From NCBI GenBank assembly GCA_020248905.1, contig JADCGR010000004.1:113237-177236 (forward strand): a stretch of 64,000 nucleotides of DNA, read 5' to 3'. The first letter of the stretch is position 1; the number at the start of each line of letters is the position of its first letter. The stretch is from Curvibacter sp. GTDB taxonomy: Bacteria; Pseudomonadota; Gammaproteobacteria; Burkholderiales; Burkholderiaceae_C. The notes beneath the pieces are model-generated. The model was not told the origin of the DNA. It saw only the letters and a list, made by a program, of their open reading frames with translations, and made no database searches. Made by a program: the position numbers and the translations under genes. Positions 10,833-22,836 of this stretch are shown here, in pieces.

Positions 10833-11955
10833 GCGCCCAGCCATCCTCGCACCAGTCGCCAAGCAAGGCTCGCGCTTCGGCACTTGCCGCTGCTAGATCG
10901 GCGTCCGACAGACTGCGCGCATCGGCCAGCCTGCGCATCAGCACTGCATCGCGTCCCGCAGCGCGGTAGCTCTCACCGTTGATGTAGATGTGCTCGGCGT
11001 CGTAAAGCATGCGTGTGCGCCGGTCCAGTATCACGCCGTGGCGCGGGCGCAATCGCCGGCCTAGCTCAAACCAGACCTGCGGCTTGGGCTCGCTCAGGGC
11101 CTCACCCAGAGCACGGGTGAGCGCGAGGGGATCTCGCAGCACCTGCTGCACCGCCCGCCGCGCAAAGCGCTGCAACTCGGCCGGCAACGCAGCCGGACCC
11201 GCCACAGCGGCCCGACGTGGGTCGCGGTAGAAGTCCTCGCCCGCCGCGTCAACCGCGTCCTCGGCCAGGCGCTGCAGGAGATCTTGGGCCAGCTCGCCCG
11301 CCTTGGGCGAGCGAAAACCGATGGAGTAGGTCATGCACTCACCACCTTGGGCCACGCCATCGTGCGCGTAATGCGGTGGTAAGTAGAGCATGTCACCCGG
11401 CTCGAGCACGAACTCCTGTTCGGGCTGGAAGTTCGCGAGGATCTTGACCGGCAAGCCAGGCTTGAGGCTCAGGTCGTCCTGGCGGCCGATGCGCCAGCGG
11501 CGCCTGCCATCCGCCTGCAGCAGAAAGACGTCGTAGTCGTCGTAATGCGGCCCGACACCGCCCCCCTCGGTGGCATAGCTGATCATCAGATCGTCAAGCC
11601 GGGCATCGGGAATGAAACGGAAGCGGTTCATCAGCTCGTGTACCGCGTTGTCGTGCAGGTCCACACCCTGCACGAGCAGCGTCCACTCGGGTGTCTTGAA
11701 CGATGGCAGCGAACGGCGCGCAAAAGGTCCGCTTTGTAGCCTCCAGTGTTCCCTGCGCCCCTGGCGCTGCAGCGTGACCAGACGCGACTCCACGTCCTCC
11801 CGCGCAGCCAGATTCACGAGCTCAATGCGTGAGAGCAGGGCCTGGAAGCCGGGAATGGCCTGGCGCACCAGCAGCGGCTTCTTGTGCCAGTAGCGGCGCA
11901 TGAAGGTCTCCGGGCTGAGACCACCCAGCAGAGGCAAGGCTTGATTGATGTCCAT
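10822..11955 (-). CDS. RoxA-like JmjC/cupin oxygenase (ribosomal protein L16 hydroxylase family)
   Basis: The 377-residue 2-oxoglutarate/Fe(II) oxygenase homologue starts MDINQALPLLGGLSPETFMR and contains WHKKPLLVRQAIPGF, typical of YcfD/RoxA, which hydroxylates an arginine of ribosomal protein L16 in E. coli. The metal-binding residues are visible as HYDDYDVF (His and Asp of the HxD motif) and, downstream, PPHYAHDGVA (distal His). The C-terminal part (VWFELGRRLRPRHGVILDRR) matches the winged-helix-like extension of the family. Activity on L16 is inferred. The ATG at 11955 was chosen over an ATG 39 nt upstream because it fits the family N-terminus. Confidence 0.88.
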   Translation of the reverse strand: MDINQALPLLGGLSPETFMRRYWHKKPLLVRQAIPGFQALLSRIELVNLAAREDVESRLVTLQRQGRREHWRLQSGPFARRSLPSFKTPEWTLLVQGVDLHDNAVHELMNRFRFIPDARLDDLMISYATEGGGVGPHYDDYDVFLLQADGRRRWRIGRQDDLSLKPGLPVKILANFQPEQEFVLEPGDMLYLPPHYAHDGVAQGGECMTYSIGFRSPKAGELAQDLLQRLAEDAVDAAGEDFYRDPRRAAVAGPAALPAELQRFARRAVQQVLRDPLALTRALGEALSEPKPQVWFELGRRLRPRHGVILDRRTRMLYDAEHIYINGESYRAAGRDAVLMRRLADARSLSDADLAAASAEARALLGDWCEDGWAHEQ

Positions 11956-12088
11956 GGGAAGAAACTGTACTGGATGCGTGCGCAAGACTAACATCGGAAC
12001 CGGCTTTGCCGGGCCGCTGGGAGTGCCCCTTGACGGGTAGCGGAGCGACAGGCAGTGCGCGCGGCTTGGGGGAAGCTATATTCCGCCT

Positions 12089-12583
12089 ATGGAAATCAAT
12101 CACCAATGTGTGGTCGCGCTGACCTGGACGCTCACCGACACCCTCGGAGAAGAACTCGATGTGCTAGACGAGCCGGTCGAGTTCCTGATCGGCGGCAGCG
12201 ATCTCTTCAGGAAGATCGAGGATGCCCTGCTGGGCCACGGTATTGGCGCGTCGGTAGCGCTGCAGCTCGAACCCGAGGAGGCCTTCGGCGACTACCAGGA
12301 CCAGTTGCTCTTTCTGGAAAAGCGCGAACTCTTCCCCCTCGAGATCGAGGAAGGTCTGACCATCGAGGGCTCGGCCCTGCCCGCGGGCTGTAATACCGAA
12401 GCGCCCAAGGACGTGCTCTACACCATCACCGAGATCTACCCCGAGCATGTGGTGATCGACGGAAACCACCCATTGGCGGGCATTGCGCTGCGCCTGCGTC
12501 TCAAGGTCGAAGCCGTGCGTGAGGCCACCGAAGATGAAATCAGAAGCAGGACGGCCGGCACAGGGTTCTTCCGGGTCCAGTAG
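12089..12583 (+). CDS. FKBP-type peptidyl-prolyl isomerase, SlyD-like
   Basis: The 164-residue protein has the SlyD/SlpA layout: an FKBP half (VVALTWTLTDTLGEELDVLD, then the FLIGGSDLF and LLGHGIGAS motifs), an inserted chaperone flap (EEAFGDYQDQLLFLEKRELF) and the closing strand (VVIDGNHPLAGIALRLRLKV). NHPLAG is the hallmark of this subfamily. The His/Cys-rich nickel-binding tail of E. coli SlyD is missing; the protein ends RTAGTGFFRVQ. A general folding role in the cytoplasm is likely. It is divergent from the RoxA-like gene. Confidence 0.88.
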   Translation: MEINHQCVVALTWTLTDTLGEELDVLDEPVEFLIGGSDLFRKIEDALLGHGIGASVALQLEPEEAFGDYQDQLLFLEKRELFPLEIEEGLTIEGSALPAGCNTEAPKDVLYTITEIYPEHVVIDGNHPLAGIALRLRLKVEAVREATEDEIRSRTAGTGFFRVQ

Positions 12584-12681
12584 CACCCCCGATAAGGCTC
12601 ACTGCGTGTAGCTGTCTTCCCCTCAACCGGGCAACCTCAGCGGCCCGGCGAAGCCGGTGACGCGGGGTTTCCCGCTCGGGG
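12584..12681. repeat. GC-rich gene-end repeat, copy 1
   Basis: The gap after the SlyD-like gene starts CACCCCCGAT, contains CTTCCCCT and GGCCCGGCGAAGCCGG, and ends in GGTTTCCCGCTCGGG. Related modules in the same order follow eno (22012-22136) and the class V aminotransferase (42554-42660), and an inverted piece lies at about 11996-12040. No gene is seen. Confidence 0.5.
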
Positions 12682-13131
12682 TCAGCTCTTTCCTGTAGAA
12701 CCGTATCCGCCGACGCCGCGTTCAGTCGCGACAGGGAAGTCACTCACCACATTGAACCGGGCCCGCACCACGGGCACGATGACCAGCTGCGCGATGCGCT
12801 CCATGGGCTCGATGGTGAAGGCCGTGGGGCTGCGGTTCCACGCGCTCACCATGAGCTGGCCCTGGTAGTCGCTGTCGATCAGGCCCACAAGATTGCCCAG
12901 CACAATGCCGTGTTTGTGGCCCAGGCCCGAGCGTGGCAGGATCAGCGCTGCATACGAAGGGTCCGCCAGGTGGATGGCCACGCCGGCGGGAATCAGTTGC
13001 CAAGCGTTGGGCTGCAGCGTAAGCGCTTCGCTGAGGCAGGCACGCAGGTCCAGGCCGGCGCTGCCGGGTGTGGCGTAGCTGGGCAGTTGATCCGAAAGGC
13101 GCGGATCGAGAATCTTAACGTCGATGTGCAT
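12682..13131 (-). CDS. dut: deoxyuridine 5'-triphosphate nucleotidohydrolase
   Basis: dUTPase hydrolyses dUTP to dUMP and keeps uracil out of DNA. All five motifs of the trimeric family are visible in 149 residues: [11 protein letters not shown] (motif 1), [12 protein letters not shown] (2), [11 protein letters not shown] (3), [11 protein letters not shown] (4) and the C-terminal arm [12 protein letters not shown] (5). Length matches the family. It lies downstream of coaBC on the same strand, the usual dfp-dut pairing, with a repeat-containing gap of 63 nt between them. Confidence 0.97.
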   Translation of the reverse strand: MHIDVKILDPRLSDQLPSYATPGSAGLDLRACLSEALTLQPNAWQLIPAGVAIHLADPSYAALILPRSGLGHKHGIVLGNLVGLIDSDYQGQLMVSAWNRSPTAFTIEPMERIAQLVIVPVVRARFNVVSDFPVATERGVGGYGSTGKS

Positions 13132-13137
13132 GGGAAA

Positions 13138-13228
13138 ACGTTGAGCGTTAAGCGTTGGAATGCGAGGTGGGCGTTGGGAAACTGCGCTGAGCGCTCAACG
13201 GCGAACGCTCAACCTCTGTGCAATCTCG
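13138..13228. repeat. GCGTT-rich inverted-repeat element, copy A
   Basis: This stretch carries alternating GAGCGTT/AACGCTC motifs and the segment CGCTGAGCGCTCAACG followed by GCTCAACCTCT. The same order of motifs occurs upstream of pyrG (18542-18616). It covers the dut-coaBC gap and reaches into the last codons of coaBC, so the end of that protein (RLSVRR) is encoded by the repeat. Confidence 0.55.
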
Positions 13229-14415
13229 GCCACCAGCTGGCGCGCCAGTGTGAGCTTGTGGGCGCGTGGCAGCTCCGTGACGCCATGTTCGTCGACGAGC
13301 AGCAACTGGTTATCGTCCTGGCCGAAGGTGGAGGGGCCGATATTGCCCACCAGCAGGGGCACGCCCTTGCGCTCGCGCTTCGCCTGGGCATGGGACTGCA
13401 GGTCGTGGCTCTCGGCAGCAAAGCCCACGCAGTAGAGCTTGCCGCTGCGGGCCCGCTCGCTTTGGGCTAGGGTGGCCAGGATGTCCGGGTTCTCGACAAA
13501 GCTCAGCACGGGCACTGCGCCAGAGCCGTCCTTCTTGATCTTCTGATGGGCGGATATCGCTGGTCGCCAGTCGGCCACCGCAGCGGTTGCTACAAAAACA
13601 GTAGCGTCGGATAGCTCCACCTCAACCGCCTGCTGCATTTCACGCGCCGAGCACACGTCCACGCGCCGCACGCCGCGAGGTGTAGGCAGGTGGACCGGTC
13701 CGGCCACCAGCGTCACATGGGCGCCTGCCTCCCACGCGGCGCGGGCGATGGCGAAACCCATTTTGCCGCTGGAAAGGTTGGTGATGCCGCGCACGGGATC
13801 GATGGCCTCATACGTCGGCCCGGCCGTGACCAGCACGCGCTGGCCGCGCAGCACCTTGGGCTGGAAGAAGGCGATCACCTCTGCCAGCAGTTCGTCAGCC
13901 TCCAGCATGCGGCCGTCGCCCACCTCGCCGCAGGCTTGGTCGCCAGAACCGACTTCGAACACATGGGCGCCATCGGCCTTGAGCTGTGCCACGTTGCGCT
14001 GCGTAGCCGCATGGGCCCACATTTCGCGGTTCATGGCAGGGGCAATCAGCAAGGGCACGGTCTCGACCGGACGCGCCAGACACACAAGGCTAAGCAGATC
14101 GTCCGCGCGCCCATGGAGCAGCTTGGCCATGAAGTCGGCGCTGGCCGGCGCGATGAGAATGGCGTCGGCCTCGCGGCTGAGGTTGATGTGCGCCATATTG
14201 TTGGCCTCGCGCGCATCCCATTGCGACTGATAGACTGACCGGTTGGAAAGCGCCTGCATCGTCACGGGTGTGATGAACTGGCCCGCAGCGTCGGTCATCA
14301 CCACCTGCACCGTCGCACCTTCCTTCACCAGGGCCCGGCAGAGCTCTGCGGCCTTGTAACAGGCGATCCCGCCCGTCAGCCCAAGCACGATATGTTTTCC
14401 GGCGAGGTCGTTCAT
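13195..14415 (-). CDS. coaBC: bifunctional phosphopantothenoylcysteine decarboxylase / phosphopantothenate-cysteine ligase
   Basis: CoaBC makes 4'-phosphopantetheine for coenzyme A. The 406-residue fusion has the N-terminal flavin decarboxylase domain ([20 protein letters not shown], the active-site His in [18 protein letters not shown], the PAMNREMW substrate motif and the CGEVGDGRM loop) and the C-terminal ligase domain ([32 protein letters not shown]). Both halves look complete. The last residues lie inside a dispersed repeat shared with the pyrG upstream region. dut follows on the same strand. Confidence 0.96.
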   Translation of the reverse strand: MNDLAGKHIVLGLTGGIACYKAAELCRALVKEGATVQVVMTDAAGQFITPVTMQALSNRSVYQSQWDAREANNMAHINLSREADAILIAPASADFMAKLLHGRADDLLSLVCLARPVETVPLLIAPAMNREMWAHAATQRNVAQLKADGAHVFEVGSGDQACGEVGDGRMLEADELLAEVIAFFQPKVLRGQRVLVTAGPTYEAIDPVRGITNLSSGKMGFAIARAAWEAGAHVTLVAGPVHLPTPRGVRRVDVCSAREMQQAVEVELSDATVFVATAAVADWRPAISAHQKIKKDGSGAVPVLSFVENPDILATLAQSERARSGKLYCVGFAAESHDLQSHAQAKRERKGVPLLVGNIGPSTFGQDDNQLLLVDEHGVTELPRAHKLTLARQLVAEIAQRLSVRR

Positions 14416-14445
14416 GGCCTGAACTGTAGCAGTCCAAGCCCTACT

Positions 14446-15123
14446 TCACACGCTCGTGCGAGCCTCGGCCTGCGCCCGCAGGCGGGCCACCATGAACTTG
14501 GCCGCCTGGGTGATGTGGCTGCGCGCCAGCTGTTCAGCCCGCTCGGCCTGGCCCTTCGCCACGGCATCGAGGATTGCGGCATGCTGGTCCCAGATGTCGT
14601 GCGGAGTTTCGTCGCGGATCAGTACCTCCCCCATTACCCGCTGCATGTGGGTCCAGTGCGCGGCCATCGCCGGCGCGATCAGCGGGTTGCCGGACAGGGC
14701 GTAGAGGAAGGAGTGGAACTTCAGGTCGGCGGCCACCATTTTGGCCACCACGCCGCTGGCCGCCGCCTTGCGCCCAGCCTCGATCAGCGCCGCACCCGCC
14801 CTGGCCGCCTGTGCGACACCTTTCTCGGCCCCCTGGCGCGCCGCGAGGCCTTCGATCACAGCGCGCAGGTCGTACATGTGCTCGACCCGGTCAGGCTCCA
14901 GCGCTGCCACTTCCAGCCCGCGGCCCGGCGCGTCGCGCAATACACCCTGCTTGCGCAAGAGCAGCAATGCCTGCTGCACCGGCTGCCGTGAAACGCCCAG
15001 GGTCGCGGCGACCTGCTCCTGGATGATGCGCTCCCCAGGCGCCAGCCGGCCGGCGGCGATTTCGCCAAGGACGGCCTCGCACACCTGCTCAACACGGTTG
15101 GGGGACTGGGCGAGGGCTTTCAT
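14446..15123 (-). CDS. GntR-family transcriptional regulator (FCD type)
   Basis: The 225-residue regulator has an N-terminal winged helix (VCEAVLGEIAAGRLAPGERI, QEQVAATLGVSRQPVQQAL) and a helical FCD ligand domain with metal-site candidates in DLKFHSFLYALSGNP and HAAILDAVAKG. It is divergent from the thiamine-diphosphate enzyme/acyl-CoA ligase pair, and two TCTGAATTC motifs lie in the shared intergenic region. It therefore probably controls that pair, likely as a ligand-released repressor. The effector is unknown. Confidence 0.85.
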   Translation of the reverse strand: MKALAQSPNRVEQVCEAVLGEIAAGRLAPGERIIQEQVAATLGVSRQPVQQALLLLRKQGVLRDAPGRGLEVAALEPDRVEHMYDLRAVIEGLAARQGAEKGVAQAARAGAALIEAGRKAAASGVVAKMVAADLKFHSFLYALSGNPLIAPAMAAHWTHMQRVMGEVLIRDETPHDIWDQHAAILDAVAKGQAERAEQLARSHITQAAKFMVARLRAQAEARTSV

Positions 15124-15153
15124 GTCGCCAGTTTAGCAAGTACCTGCGATTTT

Positions 15154-15203
15154 GAATTCTGAATTCTTTTGAGGGTTTACGCTTATTGTACTCTGAATTC
15201 AGA
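15154..15203. promoter_or_regulatory. putative GntR operator pair
   Basis: TCTGAATTC occurs at 15158-15166, inside the near-palindrome GAATTCTGAATTC (15154-15166), and again at 15192-15200, inside the perfect 12-bp palindrome TCTGAATTCAGA (15192-15203). The two cores are 34 nt apart, about three helical turns. They sit between the divergent regulator and the enzyme operon it probably controls. Confidence 0.6.
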
Positions 15204-15237
15204 ATGCTATATTGCCGTGATCATCTGGAGTTCGTCC

Positions 15238-16971
15238 ATGAGTCTTCCTTCCGCCCTGTCCACCGCCAATCACCGCAGCGTGGCCGAAATCATTGCCCGC
15301 TTCCTGGTCGCGCGCGGCGTCGACCGCATCTTCGGCCTGCAAGGCGGTCACATCCAGCCGATTTGGGACCATCTGGCCCAACTCGGCGTACGCATCATCG
15401 ACGTGCGTGACGAGGGCGCCGCAGTCCACATGGCGCATGCCCATGCACAGCTTTCGGGCGGCGTGGGCATCGCCATGGCCACGGCGGGCCCGGGCGTCAC
15501 GAACTGCGTCACCGCGATGACCCACGCGCACCTCGAGCGCGCGCCGGTGCTACTGATCGGCGGCTGCCCGCCCGTTCTCCAGGACGACCTGGGCCCGCTG
15601 CAAGGCATCGACCACGTGGCGATCATGCAACCTGTGACGCGCTGGTCGCGCACCCTGCGCGTGGCCGAGCAGATCGCACGCGACCTCGACAAGGCCTGGG
15701 CCCTGGCCGACGGCGATGGAGGCGCCCCCGGGCCGGTGTATGTCGAGATCCCAACGGACGTGCTGCGCCAGACCGTGCACCCGGCCTGCGTGTTGCCCGA
15801 ACACATGGCGCCCAAAGCTCGGCCGCGCGTGATGCCGGACGCCGGGCTGGTAGCGCAGGCCGCAGCCATGCTCCGCCAGGCGCGACGGCCTTTGGTGATC
15901 ACGGGCCGAGGCGCCCGCGGCACTTGCACCGCGCTGACCCGCCTGCTCGACGCCAGCGGCGCGGTCTACCTCGACACGCAGGAAAGCCGCGGCCTGGTCG
16001 ATGTCGCGCACCCTGCCGTGGTGGGTGCCGTCCGTGCCAAAGCCATGTCCGAGGCCGACCTCGTGCTCGTCGTCGGCCGCAAGCTCGACTACCAGATGGG
16101 TTACGGCTCGCCCGCCGTGTACCCCAATGCGCGTTTCGTCCGCATTGCCGACCACGCCGACGAGCTGCGTGACAACCGGCGCGGCGAGGTCGAGCTGCTG
16201 GCCGACGCCGGCTGCGCGATGGACGCGCTCGCGGGGGAGCTGGGAAAACCGTCGCCGGCACTGGACAAGGCCTGGACCACCGCCTTGCGCACGGAGCATG
16301 TGCGCCGCGCCGGCAAGCACGCCGACGCCATGGCCACAGCCCCCGCAGGCAAGGACGGCCACATCCACCCCAACCGCATCTTCGCCGCACTGCGCAAGGT
16401 GCTGGCGCCTGATGCGGTCACCATCGCCGACGGCGGCGACCTGCTGAGCTTCGCGCGCATGGGGTTGGAGGCCAGGAACTACCTCGACGCCGGCACCTTC
16501 GGCTGCCTTGGTGTGGGCACGCCCTACGGCGTAGCTGCAGCCCTGCTGTATCCGGGCCGCCAGGTGGTCACCATCACCGGCGACGGCGCCTTCGGCATCA
16601 ACGCGATGGAGATAGACAGCGCCAAGCGTCACGACGCCAAGGCGGTCTTCATCGTCTCCAACAACGCGGCCTGGAACATCGAGCGCCTCGACCAAGAGAT
16701 GAATTACGGCGGCCGCGTGGTCGGCACCACCCTCGCTTGGAGCGACTATGCCGGTATGGCGCGCGCCTTTGGCCTGCACGCCGAGCGCGTCACCGACCCG
16801 GCGCGACTGGAAGGCGCCATCCGCGACGCGCTGGCCAACGCGCCCGCGCTGATCGACGTGGTCACCACGCGCGACGCGCTAAGCTCTGACGCGGGCAAGG
16901 GCCTGGGCTGGGTGCCCGACCGCCAGGCCCTGACCGCCTGGGACGATGCCGAGCAGCGGAGGCGCGCGTGA
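15238..16971 (+). CDS. thiamine-diphosphate-dependent enzyme, benzaldehyde lyase / 2-hydroxyacyl-CoA lyase-like
   Basis: The 577-residue protein has the three-domain layout of acetolactate-synthase-type enzymes. The N-terminal motif [15 protein letters not shown] puts a histidine at residue 38 where benzaldehyde lyase has its active-site His29, and the cofactor-activating glutamate is Glu59 (VRDEGAA). The diphosphate motif is [13 protein letters not shown]...NN near the C-terminus. It is therefore more likely a C-C lyase or carboligase than an acetolactate synthase. The start is the ATG at 15238. It overlaps the acyl-CoA ligase by 4 nt, suggesting a shared pathway through a 2-hydroxyacyl or formyl-CoA-type intermediate (inference). 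Confidence 0.75.
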   Translation: MSLPSALSTANHRSVAEIIARFLVARGVDRIFGLQGGHIQPIWDHLAQLGVRIIDVRDEGAAVHMAHAHAQLSGGVGIAMATAGPGVTNCVTAMTHAHLERAPVLLIGGCPPVLQDDLGPLQGIDHVAIMQPVTRWSRTLRVAEQIARDLDKAWALADGDGGAPGPVYVEIPTDVLRQTVHPACVLPEHMAPKARPRVMPDAGLVAQAAAMLRQARRPLVITGRGARGTCTALTRLLDASGAVYLDTQESRGLVDVAHPAVVGAVRAKAMSEADLVLVVGRKLDYQMGYGSPAVYPNARFVRIADHADELRDNRRGEVELLADAGCAMDALAGELGKPSPALDKAWTTALRTEHVRRAGKHADAMATAPAGKDGHIHPNRIFAALRKVLAPDAVTIADGGDLLSFARMGLEARNYLDAGTFGCLGVGTPYGVAAALLYPGRQVVTITGDGAFGINAMEIDSAKRHDAKAVFIVSNNAAWNIERLDQEMNYGGRVVGTTLAWSDYAGMARAFGLHAERVTDPARLEGAIRDALANAPALIDVVTTRDALSSDAGKGLGWVPDRQALTAWDDAEQRRRA

Positions 16972-18527
16972 GCCCGCTGCTGACGCTGTCCGAGGCCGTT
17001 GCCACGCACGCGCGCACGCAGCCCGACAAGACCGGTCTGCGCGATTCACGGCGAACGCTAAGCTACCGCGAGTGGAACGAACGTGCAAGCTGGCTCGCCA
17101 ACGCCCTGCTCGGGCTGGGCCTGGTCAAGGGCGACCGCGTCGCGCTGCTGGCCTACAACGCCATCGAATGGTGGGAGATCTACGCTGCGCTGGCCCGCGC
17201 CGGGCTGGTGGCGGTGCCGATCAACTTCCGCCTGGCGGGCCCCGAGATCGCCTACATCGTGCAGAACGCCGAGGCGCAGGCCATGATCGTGCAGGACGTG
17301 TTGCGCGGCGTGGTCGACCGCATCCGCCCGCAGCTGCCCATCGCCGCGAACCGTTATGTGCACTTCGGTACCGAGGCCGCCCCCGCTGGCTGGCAGAACT
17401 ATGAGGCACTGATCGCGGCGACACCGGCCGGCGCGCCGCAAGTTGACGTGCAACCCGCCGACCTGTTCGCGCTGATGTACACCTCGGGCACGACCGGCCG
17501 GCCCAAGGGCGTGATGCGCAATCACGAGGGCAACGCCCTGATCGCGCTGGCCACGGGGCTGGAGTTCGGCCTCACGCGGGACGACACAGGCCTGCTGGTC
17601 ATGCCGCTGTGCCACGCCAATTCGCTCTACTTTGGCATCACCTTTGCCACACTTGGCGCCACCATCGTGGTCTACGACCGCGCGCACTTCGACCCGGCCG
17701 AGTTGCTGGCGCTGCTGGCGCGCGAGCACGTCACCTTCACCTCGCTGGTGCCCACACACTACGTCATGATGCTCGACCTGCCGGCCGAGACCAAGGCGCA
17801 GCACGACCTCACCCGCGTGGGCAAGCTACTCATCTCCTCGGCGCCAGCGCGCCGCGACACCAAGTTGGCCATCCTCGATCTCTTTCCCAACGGCCGCCTG
17901 TTCGAGCTCTATGGCTCCACCGAGTCCGGCTGGGTCACCGTGTTGCGGCCCGACGAACAGATCGAGCACCTGGGCTCGGTCGGCCGCGAATGGGCGGGCT
18001 CGGGCGCGATCCGCCTGCTCGATGGCGCGGGCCGCGAGGTACCCGATGGCGACGTGGGCGAGTTGTACTCGCGCACGGCCTACTCCTTCAGCGGCTATTG
18101 GAAGAACCCGGAGAAAACGCGCGAGAGCTACCGCGGCGCCTGGTGCTCGGTGGGCGATATGGCGCGCCGGGACGAGCAGGGCTTCATCCACCTCGTGGAT
18201 CGCAAGAGTCACATGATCATCAGCGGGGGCGAGAACATCTACCCCTCAGAAGTCGAGGCCGTGCTGGCCGTGCACCCCGGCGTGCAGGACGTGGCGGTGA
18301 TTGGCATCCCCGAGCCCAAATGGGGCGAACGGGTGCAGGCCGTCGTGGTGCCGCGTGCGGGCTGGCAGCCGAACGAGGCCGAACTGCTGGAATGGTGCCG
18401 CGAGCGCATTGCCGGCTTCAAGCGCCCGCGTTCGGTACTTTTCATCCGTGAGGACGAGATGCCACGCACCGCCACCGGTAAGATCCAGCACCGCGTGCTG
18501 CGCGACCGCGTCGCGGCCAAGTCGTAA
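16968..18527 (+). CDS. AMP-dependent acyl-CoA ligase
   Basis: The 519-residue ANL-superfamily enzyme activates a carboxylic acid to its CoA thioester through an acyl-AMP. Visible motifs are the P-loop [11 protein letters not shown], the A5-like YGSTESGW, the hinge region [19 protein letters not shown] and the C-terminal lysine in [14 protein letters not shown]. The GTG start overlaps the stop of the thiamine-diphosphate enzyme (GTGA). The acid is not predictable from sequence; the partner gene suggests a hydroxy or branched acid. A GC-rich repeat follows before pyrG. Confidence 0.88.
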   Translation: MSPLLTLSEAVATHARTQPDKTGLRDSRRTLSYREWNERASWLANALLGLGLVKGDRVALLAYNAIEWWEIYAALARAGLVAVPINFRLAGPEIAYIVQNAEAQAMIVQDVLRGVVDRIRPQLPIAANRYVHFGTEAAPAGWQNYEALIAATPAGAPQVDVQPADLFALMYTSGTTGRPKGVMRNHEGNALIALATGLEFGLTRDDTGLLVMPLCHANSLYFGITFATLGATIVVYDRAHFDPAELLALLAREHVTFTSLVPTHYVMMLDLPAETKAQHDLTRVGKLLISSAPARRDTKLAILDLFPNGRLFELYGSTESGWVTVLRPDEQIEHLGSVGREWAGSGAIRLLDGAGREVPDGDVGELYSRTAYSFSGYWKNPEKTRESYRGAWCSVGDMARRDEQGFIHLVDRKSHMIISGGENIYPSEVEAVLAVHPGVQDVAVIGIPEPKWGERVQAVVVPRAGWQPNEAELLEWCRERIAGFKRPRSVLFIREDEMPRTATGKIQHRVLRDRVAAKS

Positions 18528-20333
<1,806 letters not shown>

Positions 20334-20334
20334 G

Positions 20335-20628
20335 ATGAGCGCCGGCTACATCATCGCCAACGTCACCGTCACCAACCCGACGCAGTACGAGGACTACAAG
20401 AAGTGGTCCTCCGAGGCCATGCGCGTGCATGGTGCAGAGGTGCTGGTGCGCGGCGGCAAGGTCGAGGTGATCGAGGGTGACTGGACGCCTGACCGCCTGG
20501 TCATTCTCAAGTTCCCCAGCGTTGCTGCCGCCAAAGCCTTTGATGCGTCACCCGAATACGGCCGGGCGCGCAGCGTGCGCCAGGGCGCGGCGATCATGCG
20601 CATGATCGTCGTCGAAGGTGTGGGCTGA
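20335..20628 (+). CDS. DUF1330 family protein
   Basis: This 97-residue protein of the dimeric alpha/beta-barrel (ferredoxin-like) fold begins MSAGYIIANVTVTNPTQYED and continues with GAEVLVRGGKVEVIEGDW and RLVILKFPSVAAAKAFDASP, the standard DUF1330 pattern. No enzymatic function is established for the family. It starts one nucleotide after the pyrG stop and is separated from eno by a GC-rich hairpin, so it is probably transcribed with pyrG. Confidence 0.9.
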   Translation: MSAGYIIANVTVTNPTQYEDYKKWSSEAMRVHGAEVLVRGGKVEVIEGDWTPDRLVILKFPSVAAAKAFDASPEYGRARSVRQGAAIMRMIVVEGVG

Positions 20629-20671
20629 GGCCCTCACCTTCGTGGTGGGAATGGGACTCCCCCCACCCCAA

Positions 20672-20691
20672 CCCTCCCCTCACGGGGAGGG
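20672..20691. repeat. GC-rich hairpin between DUF1330 and eno
   Basis: CCCTCCCC and GGGGAGGG form a perfect 8-bp stem around a TCAC loop. There is no T-run, so it is not a standard intrinsic terminator; it may be a repeat module or an mRNA-stabilising hairpin upstream of eno. Confidence 0.5.
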
Positions 20692-20724
20692 AGTTGAAAG
20701 AGATTGTTTGAACCAGAAAGGTAA

Positions 20725-22011
<1,287 letters not shown>

Positions 22012-22136
22012 AACACCCCCGATTCGCCAAGCGCCTGCCCCCAACGGGGCGATACCAGCAGCCCGGCCAAGCCGATTCTGCGGTGCCTGCGGGTCATCCC
22101 GGTTCACCTCGGCATCGACGTTGACTGCCTAGCGAT
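22012..22136. repeat. GC-rich gene-end repeat, copy 2
   Basis: The eno-ftsB gap starts ACACCCCCGATTCGCC, then CCTGCCCCCAACGGGGCGAT, GCAGCCCGGCCAAGCCGA and GCGGTGCCTGCGGG. Its modules match those after the SlyD-like gene and the class V aminotransferase. No reading frame is apparent. Confidence 0.5.
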
Positions 22137-22412
22137 ATGGGATCTCGCGTCGTCCCGGCCATCCTCATCACGCTGCTTGTGGTGCTACATGCACAGCTCT
22201 GGTTGGGGCGGGGCAGCGTGCCCAAGGTGGCCAGCCTGGCCACGGAGCTGGACGCGCAGCGCCAGCGCAACGCCCAGGCCCAGCAGGCCAATGACCGTCT
22301 GGCTGCTGAGGTGCAGGACCTGCGCGAAGGGCTGGACATGGTGGAAGAAAAGGCGCGGCTGGAACTCGGCATGGTCAAGGCCAACGAGATCTACGTCCAG
22401 ATTGCCAAGTAA
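22137..22412 (+). CDS. ftsB: cell division protein FtsB
   Basis: FtsB is a small bitopic protein that forms a trimer with FtsL and FtsQ at the division septum. The 91-residue product has an N-terminal membrane helix (VVPAILITLLVVLHAQLWL), then a periplasmic coiled coil with repeated Ala/Gln/Leu residues (LATELDAQRQRNAQAQQAND), and ends with the conserved EEKARLELGMVKANEIYV. The eno-ftsB neighbourhood is typical of proteobacteria. A P-loop gene follows after 7 nt. Confidence 0.92.
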   Translation: MGSRVVPAILITLLVVLHAQLWLGRGSVPKVASLATELDAQRQRNAQAQQANDRLAAEVQDLREGLDMVEEKARLELGMVKANEIYVQIAK

Positions 22413-22419
22413 GTCGCAG

Positions 22420-22836
22420 ATGAAGATTACCGTCGTGGGCGCCCCGGCCACCGGCAAGACGGCATTGGCCCGCGCCCTCGCCGCGCACCTGGACACGCTT
22501 CAGGTCCAAGATGCTCCGTCGCCAGACTCCCTGAAAACCGGCTGTCACGACTGCGTGCTGCTCATGGGCCTGAACGGCGCCAACATCACCCCCGCACAAG
22601 AGGCCGCCGATGCGTCCTTGCGCGCGCGGCTCGCAGCTTGCCAGGTGGGCTTTGGCGTGGTCTACGGAAGAGATGAAAGAGAGCGCCTGCGTGCTGCCTT
22701 GCGACTCATCGAACCGCAGGACGGCCCGCCACCGCGCTGGACCGGGCCGTGCGAGCGCTGCGCTGATCCCGATTGCGAATTCCAGCTCTTTACTGGACTG
22801 CTGAACTTGAAGGCGGCCGGTCCCCCGCCTGGGTGA
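22420..22836 (+). CDS. P-loop NTPase-like protein with C-terminal cysteine cluster
   Basis: The 138-residue product begins MKITVVGAPATGKTALARAL, a Walker A motif (GAPATGKT) at residues 7-14. The middle is divergent (GVVYGRDERERLRAALRLIE). The C-terminus carries CERCADPDCEFQLF, a compact cysteine cluster that could bind metal. I do not recognise the family; a convincing Walker B is not obvious. It follows ftsB by 7 nt and its 3' end overlaps convergent hslO by 47 nt, so both genes share coding DNA there. Confidence 0.72.
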   Translation: MKITVVGAPATGKTALARALAAHLDTLQVQDAPSPDSLKTGCHDCVLLMGLNGANITPAQEAADASLRARLAACQVGFGVVYGRDERERLRAALRLIEPQDGPPPRWTGPCERCADPDCEFQLFTGLLNLKAAGPPPG

